This document shows positions 52,366-62,700 of a DNA stretch of 64,000 bases, one piece after another. The DNA comes from Blastocatellia bacterium (lineage in GTDB: Bacteria > Acidobacteriota > Blastocatellia > Chloracidobacteriales > Chloracidobacteriaceae): NCBI GenBank assembly GCA_019695185.1, contig JAIBAN010000022.1:1-64000 (forward strand), in the 5' to 3' direction. How positions within the stretch are numbered: the stretch's first letter is position 1; each line of letters begins with the position of its first letter. Under the pieces are notes generated by a model. That model saw only the letters and a program-made list of their open reading frames with translations. It did not search any database and had not been told where the DNA came from. Made by a program: the position numbers and the translations under genes.

Positions 52366-53754
52366 TTAGTTTTCCCTGGCTGGCGCAAGGGTATATTTGT
52401 CGGAAACTTCGGCGTTGGTACCGGTCAAACGGGCTTTGACATATTCGACCGTGGCCTTGTCGCCTGCGACTTTGACCCGCATGTGTCCGGAACTGCTGAG
52501 AATAGTGCCGGTTTTGTATCCATATTCAGCGGCGCTGTTGGCGGCTCCGTCGCGGGCAAAGCTTGGCTGCGGCACTTCCTGATAGGCAATGCCGTCCCGC
52601 TCCTGATGGACATAGAGGTGGTCATGGCCGTGAAAAACGGCGGAAACCTGATGGGTGCGCAACAGGTCATGAATCGGCATTGGCCAGCCCGGTCGTTTGG
52701 CCGCAAACCCCGGTGTGCCGTCTGCGTTGGCCCCGCCCCATTCATAAAAGGCTGAAGCTTCCGCGCCGCCCCGCGCATCCTTGCCGTTGCCTCCGACCAG
52801 ATGGTGAATAAACACAAACTTGTACGGAGCCTGGGAATTTTCCAGCAAGGTCCGCAGCCAGTTGTATTGGTCCTTGCCGAGCGTCCAGGCCCAGCCCTCC
52901 AGGGTTTTGCCGGGGCGGGCGGTCGTTTCGTGATATGGGTCGAGCACAATGAACAGCGCGTCCCCCCAATTCCAGGCATAGTAATTTTGAGTCAGCGGCC
53001 CAGCCGTGTAGAAATCGTTACTCAGCACCTGGGGAAAGTATTTGCGCCGCATCATGTTGGACCATTCCGAAATTCCGGCGGCGGAACCTTTGACTGGCCA
53101 GCCTGCTTCACCGTCATGATTCCCCAGGGTCAAATAAACGGGAACGGTTTGCCCCACCAGCCCGAAATAATAGCGCTGCGCCAGATATTGGGCGGCGGAA
53201 TCCTGATATTTCGGGTATTTGTCGGTCATGAAGGTGTCACCCAGGTCAACCAGAAAATCCGGTTTATCGGCAATCATATTGGCCAGGGTGGTGGTATAGA
53301 CTTTGACATCGCTGTTGGTGTCGAGGTGTGAATCCGCCTGCATGACAAAGGTGAAATCGGAACCCGCCGGGCGGGCGGTCCGAAACGAACCGTTCAAAAT
53401 CGGTTTTTCCCCTGCCACTGTGTAGGTGTACGCCTGATTGGGCTCCAGGCCAGTGATTTCATATTCCAGCGGAACCCCGTTTTTGAGTGAAAGCGGAACG
53501 TTGCCTCCGCCCGGTTCATAGGTCAGGGTTACCGCCAAATCCTTGTAGGCCAGCATGCTCAACGTGACGGATTTTGTGGTGGGCCGGGCCAGCACCACGT
53601 CCAAATCGTGTTTGGGCACATCGGTTTTGAAATCACCAACCGGGCCGCCCTTTTGCCCTTGCACCGTCAGGCCGGACCAGTTGGCCGCCGGACCAACCAC
53701 CAGGAAAATCCCGGTCAGACACACCAGCAGGCTCAATCGTTTCAGAGTGTTCAT
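52366..53754 (-). CDS. Secreted metallophosphatase, copy 1
   Basis: Exported calcineurin-like phosphoesterase of 462 aa. A signal peptide (LLVCLTGIFLVVGPAANW) is followed by a fibronectin/purple-acid-phosphatase-like N-terminal domain (SVTLSMLAYKDLAV, EYEITGLEPNQAYTYTV) and the metal site: ADSHLD, DLGDTF, LGNHDGE, HHLVGG and FHGHDHLY, all in order. Substrate unknown. It lies 23 bp downstream of its paralogue, so they form an operon by tandem duplication. Confidence 0.9.
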   Translation of the reverse strand: MNTLKRLSLLVCLTGIFLVVGPAANWSGLTVQGQKGGPVGDFKTDVPKHDLDVVLARPTTKSVTLSMLAYKDLAVTLTYEPGGGNVPLSLKNGVPLEYEITGLEPNQAYTYTVAGEKPILNGSFRTARPAGSDFTFVMQADSHLDTNSDVKVYTTTLANMIADKPDFLVDLGDTFMTDKYPKYQDSAAQYLAQRYYFGLVGQTVPVYLTLGNHDGEAGWPVKGSAAGISEWSNMMRRKYFPQVLSNDFYTAGPLTQNYYAWNWGDALFIVLDPYHETTARPGKTLEGWAWTLGKDQYNWLRTLLENSQAPYKFVFIHHLVGGNGKDARGGAEASAFYEWGGANADGTPGFAAKRPGWPMPIHDLLRTHQVSAVFHGHDHLYVHQERDGIAYQEVPQPSFARDGAANSAAEYGYKTGTILSSSGHMRVKVAGDKATVEYVKARLTGTNAEVSDKYTLAPAREN

Positions 53755-53777
53755 AACATTGTTCCTCGTGGTCCGGG

Positions 53778-55169
53778 CTATTTGGCAGCCGGAATTTTAT
53801 AGGTGTGGGAAACCTGTCGGTTGGTGCCGTTGCCCGGCAAAAAAGCGCGGACGTAATCAACCGTCACATCAGACGGAGAGACGGTGACACGCAGGTGGCC
53901 CGAATTGTTGGCCACTGTGCCGCCATAGGCTTTGGCATTCACATCTCCGACGTGATAGGTGGCGTCCGACGGCATCGGCGTTTCCTGATAGGTCACCCCG
54001 TCCAGCACCTCGCGGGCATAAAGGTGGTCGTGGCCCTGAAAATAAATCGTGACGTTGGTATCCACAAACAATTGATGAATCGGTTTGGCCCAGCCGGGGC
54101 GTTTGGAAGCAAACAAATTCTGGCCCCGCTTGTCCCGCCCGCCCCATTCGTAGAGCGTGGCCGAACCGACCGCGCCCCGCGTCTGGCCCAGCAGGTGATG
54201 GGCAAACACAAACTTATATTTGGCAGTGCTGTGTTCGAGGGTCTGCCGGAGCCACTCGTACTGGGTTTTCCCCAGCGTCCAATCCCACAGGTCTTTGGTT
54301 GCCTTGGGGTCAACCGGTTCGTGCCGATACGGGTCAATCACCACAAAAAGGGCGTCGCCCCAGGTCCAGGCATAATAATTTTGCGGCAGTCCGACATATT
54401 TTTCCTCAACTTCATTGCCTGTGTAAAAACTGTTGGGCAACGGGTTCGGATAATATTTCAGACGGGCTTTGGTGCCGTAAATCGCCAGGTTGTTGGGTGC
54501 ATTGACGTTGAGGTAATAACCGCCTTCGCCTTCGTGGTTTCCCAGCGCCAGAAACACCGGGGCCGAGCTGCCCACAATTCCCATAAACGGGCGTTGGTCA
54601 AGGTGCAACTGGTCCATTTCCTTTTCGGAGATACTCAGGTCATGGTCGTCGCCAAATGTGTCACCCAAATCGAGCATGAAATCAGGCGCGTCCGCCAACT
54701 GGTTTTTCATGGCGATTTCATACAGGGTGTGATTGCCTTTTTTATCGTAAATGTGCGAATCGGACTGAACGGTAAAGGTAAAGGTGCTGCCTGCTGCCCG
54801 CTGGGTCTGAAAACTGAATTCGGGGCGGGGCGTAAAAGTTCCTCCGCCCGGTTTGCGATACTGCATCCGGTAAAAATATTTGGTATTGGCCTGCAACCGG
54901 TCCATGACGACTTCAATCCGGTCGCCGGTCTGATAGGTCAGCGTTGGGGTCTGCAAATCGTATTCGCCGGATTTGAGGCCGTATTCGAAATAGGCTTCCA
55001 CGGGCGAACCGGCAATCATGTTGATGGTGATGGAATTGTCCGTGGGGCGTCCGAGCAACTCTGTGGCGGTAAACCTGACCTCGGTGGTTTGCGCGGGAAC
55101 CAGGAACAACCCGGAACTTCCCAGGACCAGACAAAACAAAACCGACCAAAAATAGCTTTTTCTTGACAT
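53778..55169 (-). CDS. Secreted metallophosphatase, copy 2
   Basis: Exported paralogue of the gene at 52366, 463 aa. The ATG at 55169 follows GGAGG by 9 nt. It has a signal peptide (SYFWSVLFCLVLGSSGLF), the same N-terminal beta domain, and metal motifs SDSHIYD, DLGDTFGDD, LGNHEGEGG, HHLLGQ and QGHDHLYA. It is first in the pair, so the promoter lies before 55169. Both keep every metal ligand, so both should be active. Confidence 0.9.
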   Translation of the reverse strand: MSRKSYFWSVLFCLVLGSSGLFLVPAQTTEVRFTATELLGRPTDNSITINMIAGSPVEAYFEYGLKSGEYDLQTPTLTYQTGDRIEVVMDRLQANTKYFYRMQYRKPGGGTFTPRPEFSFQTQRAAGSTFTFTVQSDSHIYDKKGNHTLYEIAMKNQLADAPDFMLDLGDTFGDDHDLSISEKEMDQLHLDQRPFMGIVGSSAPVFLALGNHEGEGGYYLNVNAPNNLAIYGTKARLKYYPNPLPNSFYTGNEVEEKYVGLPQNYYAWTWGDALFVVIDPYRHEPVDPKATKDLWDWTLGKTQYEWLRQTLEHSTAKYKFVFAHHLLGQTRGAVGSATLYEWGGRDKRGQNLFASKRPGWAKPIHQLFVDTNVTIYFQGHDHLYAREVLDGVTYQETPMPSDATYHVGDVNAKAYGGTVANNSGHLRVTVSPSDVTVDYVRAFLPGNGTNRQVSHTYKIPAAK

Positions 55170-55347
55170 TTTTATGATCCTCCAGCTTGGTTTCAAGCAG
55201 GTGAAAAACCAGATTCGGAAATTTGTTTCCTGCCTTTGCAGGTGGGGGCAGGAAGTGCGACGGTGGAGTTGTGGTTGGTCAACTGAAAGGGGAGTTCCAG
55301 CCTTATTTTACTCACCGTCGCACGGCTTTCAATTTTTTTCTTCCCAC

Positions 55348-56970
55348 CTATGAGCGGGTAAACGCAAACGGTGCGGAAACCCGGCCATCCGGATTTTGCA
55401 CGGTAATTTGGACTACTGTTCCTTTGGGCAGGCTGGTTTTGAGGCCGCTGCCTTTGGCCATGAGCGAAGTTTCGCTTTGAAAGACGGTTGTTGGGACCGC
55501 TTGTCCGTTGACCAGAACCTTGCAGCCGGATTGGAATCCGGTTCCGGTGATGGTCAGGCTGAAGGGGGCTTGCCCCAGCGTCACGTTGCTGATGGAAAAG
55601 GAGGATACCGCCGCGCTGGAAAACAGGTAGTCCGTGTTGGAAATGTACGGGTCCAGCACGGAGAGAGAGGTAATCACCCCCGAAAAGAGGTACGGCGTTT
55701 TGCACACCGTAAAGTCGAAGGCCGTTCCATCCGCATAGGTGCCGGAGAGAATGGATTTGCGCAAGGCCATCAGTTTGTCCATCTGGGCCGGGCTCAAACT
55801 GGCTTTGACCTGGGCAAAAACAGTGGCGTAGAAGTAGTTGTTATCTCCGTCCAGTTCACCATATTTGGCCGAATTTTCCAGCACCGTGGCTTTGATCTTT
55901 TCCAGCGTGGCGTCACTGGGGCGGGTTGGGGCAATCAGGCTTCGCAGCGCGGCGGAAATATCGGTTCTGATTTTGATGATATTGGCTGCGCCCGTGATGA
56001 GGTTGTCCCGTTGGAGGGCAACCAGAGAAGACATCACTTGCGCCTGTTGCGGCGTGACATAGCCCTTGGAGCTTTCACAGAGCACCGAACCGGCTGAGGC
56101 CGTCAGTTCTTCGTCAATCGAGTAGCCGGGGCGGCCAATCGCCGGGGCATCCTTGATATAAAACCCACCAAAGTAGGTGCCGTGCCGTTCCGGGCAAAAA
56201 TATACGTCGGCATCCACACAGCCGGCATACCACGAGAAAATATCCCCGGCGTAGGTCATCAGGGCTACTGCCTCGTCGCGGGGAAGTCCGCCGGTTTTGT
56301 CCCGCACATCCGTTTCCTTCTTATCAGGCCAGGAGGCCCAGCCTTTGCCCACCATCGCATCCAGATAGGCTTTCTGGTCCGGTGTCAGGGAGCGGAAAAT
56401 ATCGGAAAAGACCAGTGCCCGTTCAAAACTGAGTTGCCCGTCCAGTTCATAGAGCGACCGCGAGACGGCCCGCACCGCTTCCCGGTTGAGGCCGGTGGAA
56501 CCGGCGGGCAGGTCGTTATCCACCAACCGGCGAAAGGCTTTCATCAGCGCAAACCGTTTGTATCCATATTCATTGATAGGGCCAACCTGTTGTTTGCCCA
56601 GGGTTTTCAGAGTGTCCACCTGGTTTTTGTCCAGAATAAAAAGCACATTGCAGGCGGCACGGGTCAGAAAGCTGGTGTTGTGCCCCATATTGTTGGGGTC
56701 GTTGTCCCGCAAATATTGAAAGCCCCAGTAATCCACCAGTTTGCCCGGCGGGAAAAAGGACTGGGCTTCGAGATTGCCGGTCATCATGGCAAACCCGTCA
56801 AAAGCCAGGGTATTGCGTTGGGCATTGTCCGAAACGGCCTGTTGCAGGTTGAATGACCCTTTGCCGCAGGATTCCGGAGCATTGTTTTCCTGAAAGGCCA
56901 ATGCCGGAGGGGAGAGCAAGGCCAGGATTGCGCAGACAAGTGAAAGGCGTTTGAATAAATTGGTTGACAT
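55348..56970 (-). CDS. Secreted protein with LTPxQ-type motifs and a C-terminal IPT/TIG domain
   Basis: Exported protein of 540 aa. I choose the ATG at 56970: AAGGAG is 8 nt upstream and a signal peptide follows (VCAILALLSPPALAFQ). Three motifs of the Spy/CpxP LTPxQ type recur: SLTPDQKAYLDAM, YVTPQQAQVMSSL and SLSPAQMDKLMAL. The C-terminal 85 aa form an IPT/TIG beta-sandwich (SLTITGTGFQSGCKVLVNG). Several Cys pairs suggest an oxidising compartment. I do not recognise the main domain. Confidence 0.75.
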   Translation of the reverse strand: MSTNLFKRLSLVCAILALLSPPALAFQENNAPESCGKGSFNLQQAVSDNAQRNTLAFDGFAMMTGNLEAQSFFPPGKLVDYWGFQYLRDNDPNNMGHNTSFLTRAACNVLFILDKNQVDTLKTLGKQQVGPINEYGYKRFALMKAFRRLVDNDLPAGSTGLNREAVRAVSRSLYELDGQLSFERALVFSDIFRSLTPDQKAYLDAMVGKGWASWPDKKETDVRDKTGGLPRDEAVALMTYAGDIFSWYAGCVDADVYFCPERHGTYFGGFYIKDAPAIGRPGYSIDEELTASAGSVLCESSKGYVTPQQAQVMSSLVALQRDNLITGAANIIKIRTDISAALRSLIAPTRPSDATLEKIKATVLENSAKYGELDGDNNYFYATVFAQVKASLSPAQMDKLMALRKSILSGTYADGTAFDFTVCKTPYLFSGVITSLSVLDPYISNTDYLFSSAAVSSFSISNVTLGQAPFSLTITGTGFQSGCKVLVNGQAVPTTVFQSETSLMAKGSGLKTSLPKGTVVQITVQNPDGRVSAPFAFTRS

Positions 56971-57451
56971 AGGATTTTCTCCTTTTTTGTTGGACATCGG
57001 TTTTCTTTCTTCCCGCTCGCCTGCACCACGAATGAAGCGCGGTTTTCTGATTGGAAATGCAAAAGATGACGGATTCTCAAAGAACAGCCGGTGACAGTTG
57101 GAAAATGGGCAATGCAGCCGGGACAAGCCAATCGGGTGCCGTGCCAGCCGTCATTCCCCATTTCGCAACCGGCGGCGTGGACTTCGGATATACCTGTGTT
57201 TTTTTAACCAAAAGGTTTGGCAGGATAGTTTGAAAGACTTGTGACGTTCTTTGCTTGTCAATGGAGTTTGACTGGTCAAAGAGTTCCAAAACTGTTTACA
57301 TTTTTTTTGATGCCCAAAAAAATGTACCGACTAAAATCATTTCACACTGCGAACCTTTGCCGCGCCCGGTTGATTCGGGTTGGTGGCCAACGGGTTCAAC
57401 CCACTAAAATCCCGGATTTTCCTGCTTTCAGCAAAAACTCAGAAAAATTGT
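56971..57451. other. Divergent intergenic region
   Basis: About 480 bp between the LTPxQ protein (minus) and the next secreted protein (plus). No repeats, no RNA and no small gene that I can support; it presumably holds both promoters. Confidence 0.5.
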
Positions 57452-58099
57452 ATGGTGAAAAAAACACGTTGGATATTCCTGTTCCTGGCACTGGGTTTGG
57501 TGTTAGGCGGTTCCCCCGCAACCAGTGAGGCACGCTGTTCCGGTCAGACGAACAAGCCTCCGGCGGTTCCTTTTGAGCTTCCCACGCCCCAGGGCTGGCG
57601 CACGGAAACCATTCCGTTTCCGCTGGGTTTTGCGCCCTCGCTGCCTTACAAAGGGGTTGAGGAACTGCGGTTTGCTCCCGGTTTTTTCAAAGCCGGTCAG
57701 GAAGATATGTGGAGTTATGTGTTTGTCTGGTATCTGGAAGGCAAACCTGCCTTGACCGAAGCCACCTTCCAGAAAGACTTCAAAGCCTACTTTGAAGGGT
57801 TGGCCAAAGCAGTCGAAAAACCGGAGAAATTTGACCCGGCCAAAGCGACAGCCACCCTCAAACTGGGAAAGGCGGTTTCAACCACAGCAGGAAGAACCGT
57901 TTATGAAGGCACGCTCGCAAATTATGACCCCTTTGTGACCCATGACCGGCTGGCCCTTTTCGTCAAACTGGAAGTCTTGCGGTGTGAAAAGGAAAACCGG
58001 ACCGTGGTGTTGAGTCAGATTTCACCACAACCGAAATCCCACCCGATTTGGCAAACTCTCAACCGGATTTCCCAAGGCTTTGCCTGTGCAATCAAATGA
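57452..58099 (+). CDS. Secreted hypothetical protein, 215 aa
   Basis: The ATG at 57452 opens a signal peptide (WIFLFLALGLVLGG). The mature part is beta-rich with a conserved-looking GWRTETIPFPLGFAP segment near the start and a Cys near the end. Family not recognised. It precedes a PQQ-type lipoprotein by 100 bp on the same strand, so a shared transcript is likely. Confidence 0.75.
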   Translation: MVKKTRWIFLFLALGLVLGGSPATSEARCSGQTNKPPAVPFELPTPQGWRTETIPFPLGFAPSLPYKGVEELRFAPGFFKAGQEDMWSYVFVWYLEGKPALTEATFQKDFKAYFEGLAKAVEKPEKFDPAKATATLKLGKAVSTTAGRTVYEGTLANYDPFVTHDRLALFVKLEVLRCEKENRTVVLSQISPQPKSHPIWQTLNRISQGFACAIK

Positions 58100-58199
58100 A
58101 ATAAAGTTTCCCGGTTGCCGGATTCCAAAGGAAATCAAGAACCGTCACCGGTGGTTCGGGCTCGCATCACATTTCAAAATCAGGAATAAACGTATTTCA

Positions 58200-59543
58200 A
58201 TGAAAATTTTTTTTCGGGTGTTCACCCTTTTTTCAAGTCTTTTCGCTGTAGGCTGTCTGCCTGTTTCAATGCCTCCCAAGGCCAACCTGAAACCCCTCTG
58301 GACCGCTCCCATTGCTTCAAACAATCAACCCTATGTCATCAATGGCAAAGTGCTGGTGCTTGGCTTTCACGCCGGAAAACCGGAGGAAGCCGACCGGCTG
58401 TATGCTTTTGATGCGTCTTCGGGGCGGCAATTATGGGCTTCGGAAATGACCTTTGCCCGCTGGAGCCACAGTCGGGTCGGGCATGATTTTTGTGTCCAGG
58501 GCGTGGTCGGGCCGTATGTGTATGTGCTGGATGAAGCCAAAGACCTGCGGGCACTCGACCTTGAAACCGGCAGGGTTACGAATGAAATCAAAGCCGATAC
58601 AGCGGTGGACGACCCTTTTCAGGTCCGCATGATTGCCGCCGGGGTGGTCTATTTTGTCAACAGCCAATATCAGTTGACCGCGCTCCGGCTGGAAAGCGGG
58701 AAAACCGAGTGGCAGACCCGAACCTCCTTGATTCCCAAAAAGACCAAAATTGATTCGGACGGCGACACCGTTCAGAAAATCCGGGTCGAGGGAAATCATG
58801 TGGTGGTGGTTTCAATCCGCTTTATCACCAAAGGCACAAAAAGTGAGACTTGTGGCACGGTGGAGGGTTTCGACCTGAAAACGGGGAAATCACTGTGGGC
58901 CTATCAGACGAAAAACAGCGGCTCCATCACGGAACTGACGTTTGGGCAGGGCAATGCTTATGTGCAGGCTACGGAAACCCGTTCAATTCCGGAAAATCCG
59001 GGTGGAACCGTTACCTTTGGGGTCAATACGCTGATTGCCCTCGACCTGGAAACCGGTAAGCAAAAATGGCAGTTGATACCGGGTGGAAACGTGATTCAGG
59101 CTGAGGACAAACAGGTTTGGGTGTTTGTTTCAACTTCGGACGAGAAACACAAACAGGTAACCTGCCACATGGGAGTGGACCCGGCGACCGGAAAGGAACT
59201 CTGGCGGCGCAACGTTGAGGAAACCGGCACGTTGGAAAACCAGATGTTGTGGCGGGCAGCCGGTGAATCCTCCATCAATCTGGAAAAGGAATACAACGGG
59301 GACCGGCGCGGTTCCAAAATGCCTCCCGGCAGTTTTATTCCCAATAATGTGCGAAACAGTTGGGTGGCCGGTTTTGACCCGCTGACCGGCAAAATGAAGT
59401 GGAACAGCGAGCAGCTTCAGGCCACCGATATGTCGGCTGCCTCCCTGGCCGGCGGGATGCTCTATGTCACAACCCTGGCGGAAATGAAGGAAGGGAAGTC
59501 GGGGCTGTGGGCCTATCAGTTACCCGGACCGAAACAGGACTGA
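58200..59543 (+). CDS. Lipoprotein with PQQ-type beta-propeller
   Basis: 447 aa. The ATG at 58200 opens a lipoprotein signal peptide (FTLFSSLFAVGC, lipobox AVGC), so it should be anchored by a lipid at the Cys. The rest is a PQQ-like propeller with repeats of the type LDLETGK and FDLKTGKSLWAYQ, as in BamB and quinoprotein relatives. No dehydrogenase motif seen, so a scaffold or binding role is more likely. The stop codon TGA is part of a GGACTGA unit (KQD-stop). Confidence 0.85.
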   Translation: MKIFFRVFTLFSSLFAVGCLPVSMPPKANLKPLWTAPIASNNQPYVINGKVLVLGFHAGKPEEADRLYAFDASSGRQLWASEMTFARWSHSRVGHDFCVQGVVGPYVYVLDEAKDLRALDLETGRVTNEIKADTAVDDPFQVRMIAAGVVYFVNSQYQLTALRLESGKTEWQTRTSLIPKKTKIDSDGDTVQKIRVEGNHVVVVSIRFITKGTKSETCGTVEGFDLKTGKSLWAYQTKNSGSITELTFGQGNAYVQATETRSIPENPGGTVTFGVNTLIALDLETGKQKWQLIPGGNVIQAEDKQVWVFVSTSDEKHKQVTCHMGVDPATGKELWRRNVEETGTLENQMLWRAAGESSINLEKEYNGDRRGSKMPPGSFIPNNVRNSWVAGFDPLTGKMKWNSEQLQATDMSAASLAGGMLYVTTLAEMKEGKSGLWAYQLPGPKQD

Positions 59544-59731
59544 GGGCTTTTTTTTAGGACTGAGGACTGAGGACTGAGGACTGAGTATTTGATGGTAGCG
59601 TGAGTTTATTTTCTACCCAGCGAGGAACCAAGGCAGCCGTTTGATTTGCCAGCTAAACTCAGTCCTCAGTCCTCAGTCCTCAGTCCTGGAATCGCCCTCA
59701 GTCCTCAGTCCTCGGGTTGTCCTCAGTCCTT
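59537..59731. repeat. GGACTGA inverted pair, core type 1, between convergent genes
   Basis: GGACTGA copies at 59537-59585 (broken by a T-run) face TCAGTCC copies at 59657-59730. The stop of the PQQ gene (59541-59543) and that of the kinase (59723-59725, minus) are each a TGA within a GGACTGA unit, one at each end of the element. The core matches that at 40880-41018. Confidence 0.93.
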
Positions 59732-62700
59732 TCTTTTATCCAATGTCCCAATCTCATGCGTGGGAACCACTGAAATGTCCATTGAGGGGGTAAAACCGGT
59801 GGGCAGGCTGGAGATGGTGGGACGGGTCATAAACTCCTGGGTGGGGTGGGACAGAACCAGATTGCCTTCCTCCGCGCTCAGGTGCCCCAGGGTATCAGAG
59901 AGCAGGGCGGCCAGTTCCTTGGCGGTTGGGCGGTCTGCCGGATTTTTGACCAAGGTTCGGTTGACGATGGCTTCGACTTTCTGGGGAACCACTGGATTGT
60001 AGGACCGCAGCGAAGGTGGTGCCTCATGGACATGAGCCACCACCAGACCCACCAGACCGCTGGCTCCAATGGCAAACGGCAACCTGCCACAGAGCATTTC
60101 AAACAACATCACGCCCACGCTGTAGACATCTGACCGGCCATCATAGGGAAGGTTCGAAATCCGCTCCGGGGCCAGATAATACGGGGTTCCCAAGATGCTG
60201 CCGGTCGCGGTCAGCGAGGCGGCGATTTCACCCATGGAATCTTCGCCGACCATTTTTGCCACGCCGAAATCCACCACTTTGACGGTTTCACCTTCCGGAC
60301 CCCGGTTCAAAAAAACGTTTTCGGGTTTGATGTCGCGGTGGATGATACCCAGCCGGTGGGCTTCGGTCAGCGCTTCACAGACCTGAATGACGATATTGAG
60401 GCAGCGTTTAAGAGAAAACGCCTTGTTTTCATGCAGTTCCTCGGAAAGCGTCCGGCCTTCCAGCAGTTCCATCACCAGATAGGCAATACCTTCGCTGGAA
60501 ACACCGGAATCAAGTACCTGAATGGCATTCGGATGCTGGATCCGCGAGGCGGAAATACCTTCGAGCTTAAACCGCTCGGCAGCCTGCGCCGAATCATTTC
60601 CCGGCAGCGGACGAAACACCTTGACCGCAATCGGGCGGTTGAGGGTCAGGTGGGTGGCCCGAAAGACCACCCCAAAGCCACCGGCTCCGATTTTTTCCTC
60701 AAGCCGGTATTTGTCATCCAGCACCGTGCCGGGCAGGGCTTCAGCCAGGGCTGAAAAAATTCGGTCAGCCCGTTGCTGCGAGGCAATCAATTCCTGGTTT
60801 TTTTGTCCCAGTTCGCGGTTCTTCTGGTCCAGTTCGACATTTTGGCGTTCCAGCCGGGCGGCGGTTTCCGCCTTCAACTCGGCTTCACGGAGCGCCCCCA
60901 GAGTGCGTACCCGGTTCAACTGCGAGCGGAACAGGCCGAAAATCACGCCTCCCGTGGCCAGTGCATACAAGGTATAAGCCCACCATCGTTTCCAGGGCGG
61001 GGGAATCACCCGCACCCGGAGGGAAAGGCCGGTTTCGTTCCAGTATCCGTCACAATTGGCCGCCTTGACCCGAAAGATATAGGTGCCGCCGTCCAGATTG
61101 GTATAGGTTGCTTCCCGCTTGGTTCCGTTTTGAATCCAGTCCTGGTCAAACCCTTCAAGTTTGTAGGCATAGCGGTTCTTGCGGGAATTGACAAAACTAA
61201 GGGCGGCAAATTCAAACGTAACCATGCTTTCCGTATACTCAACGGTCAGTTCGGAAAGCTGGGAAACATCCGTGGATTGCGCCAATGAGTGGTTGTTTTT
61301 GGTAATTGCGGTCAATCGGACCGGCGGCTGATAGGTGTAATCCGTAATCCGGTTGGGTTGAAACAGGGTGAACCCATTGCTGCCGCCAAAGCACAGTTTG
61401 GTTCCGTCGGCGCTGCCACTGACCGAACCGGGCAGGAACTCGTTGCTTTGCAAGCCGTCGGCGGCTTCAAACAGACGGAAGGTGCCATTGGCAGGTTGGA
61501 ACCGGGCCAGCCCGTTTTTGGTGCTCACCCACAGATGACCGGAGGCATCGGACCGGATGGCGCAGATACTGTCACTGGGTAAGCCATTGACCTCTCCGAA
61601 AAAAGTGAATTGATCGGTTTGTGGGTCATAGGCCGCCAATCCGTTGCCAGCCATTCCAATCCAGACTTTTCCCGCCGGGTCTTCAAACAAATCATTGATG
61701 GCATAAAGGATAGGTCCCTGGGGGCCGTTGGGTCTGGTGGAAAAACGTTCCAGTTTTCCGGTAGCCGGGTGAAACCGGTACAAACCGCCATCCAGCAGCC
61801 CAATCCAGATGCCGCCGGTGCGGTCCACCAGCACTGCCTGAATCCAGGTTCCGGTCAGTTCCTGCGAACCAGTGCCAAGCGAAAGAACCTTGGCAAATTG
61901 GGCGGTGGCCGGGTCAAACCGACAGAGGCCGCCTCCCAGCGTGCCCAGCCAGAGTTTTCCTTCCGGGTCCTCCGCCAGGTCAAACACGCGGTTCGGAGTC
62001 AGTCCGGCCCGTACCGTGGAATCAAAGGAAAAATTGGTGAACCCTGCTGTGGCTGGGTCAAAACGGCTTAATCCGGCTCCGTCAGTGCCAACCCAAATGG
62101 TGCCTTGATGGTCTGCAAAGATCGTGCGGATTTCATCATGGCTCAGGCTGTGCGGGTTTTTCGGGTCATGTTGGAAAACCTGCCATTGATTGGTTTCCGG
62201 GTCAAAGCGGAAAATCCCCCGGTTGCGGGTTCCGGCCCAGATTTTCCCTTGCCGGTCGAAGCATAGGCCAAAGGTCTGTTCATTGCTCCGCCCCGGTGCA
62301 TGGGCGTCGGATGGTCGAAACGAGGCAAACCGGTTGGTTGGTTCGTCCACCCGCCACAAACCGTCCCAACTGCCAAACCAGAGGCTGCCCTCCTGGTCCT
62401 GGTAAATGACGGAGGTAAATCCAAACGAATCGGATTGTTGTTTGGAAAAGGTGGCGGTGAGGCGGTCAAAGACGCAGACGCCGCTGTCACGGGTGCCAAT
62501 CCAGAGTTGCCCCAGATTATCCTCCCGAATCGAATAAACCGTGTCGTCACTGAGTCCGCCCGTAACCTGTGGGTTGTAACGGAAAGCGGTAAACTGCTGA
62601 TTGACCGAATTAAAGTAATTCAAGCCGCCGCCATAGGTTCCGACCCACAACACCCCGGCCCGGTCCACATACAGACAGCGGATGCGCCGGGAACTGAGTC

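Noticed and set aside
53805-55166. Plus-strand frame of 453 aa opposite metallophosphatase copy 2
   Set aside because: Antisense shadow of a gene with full metal-binding motifs.
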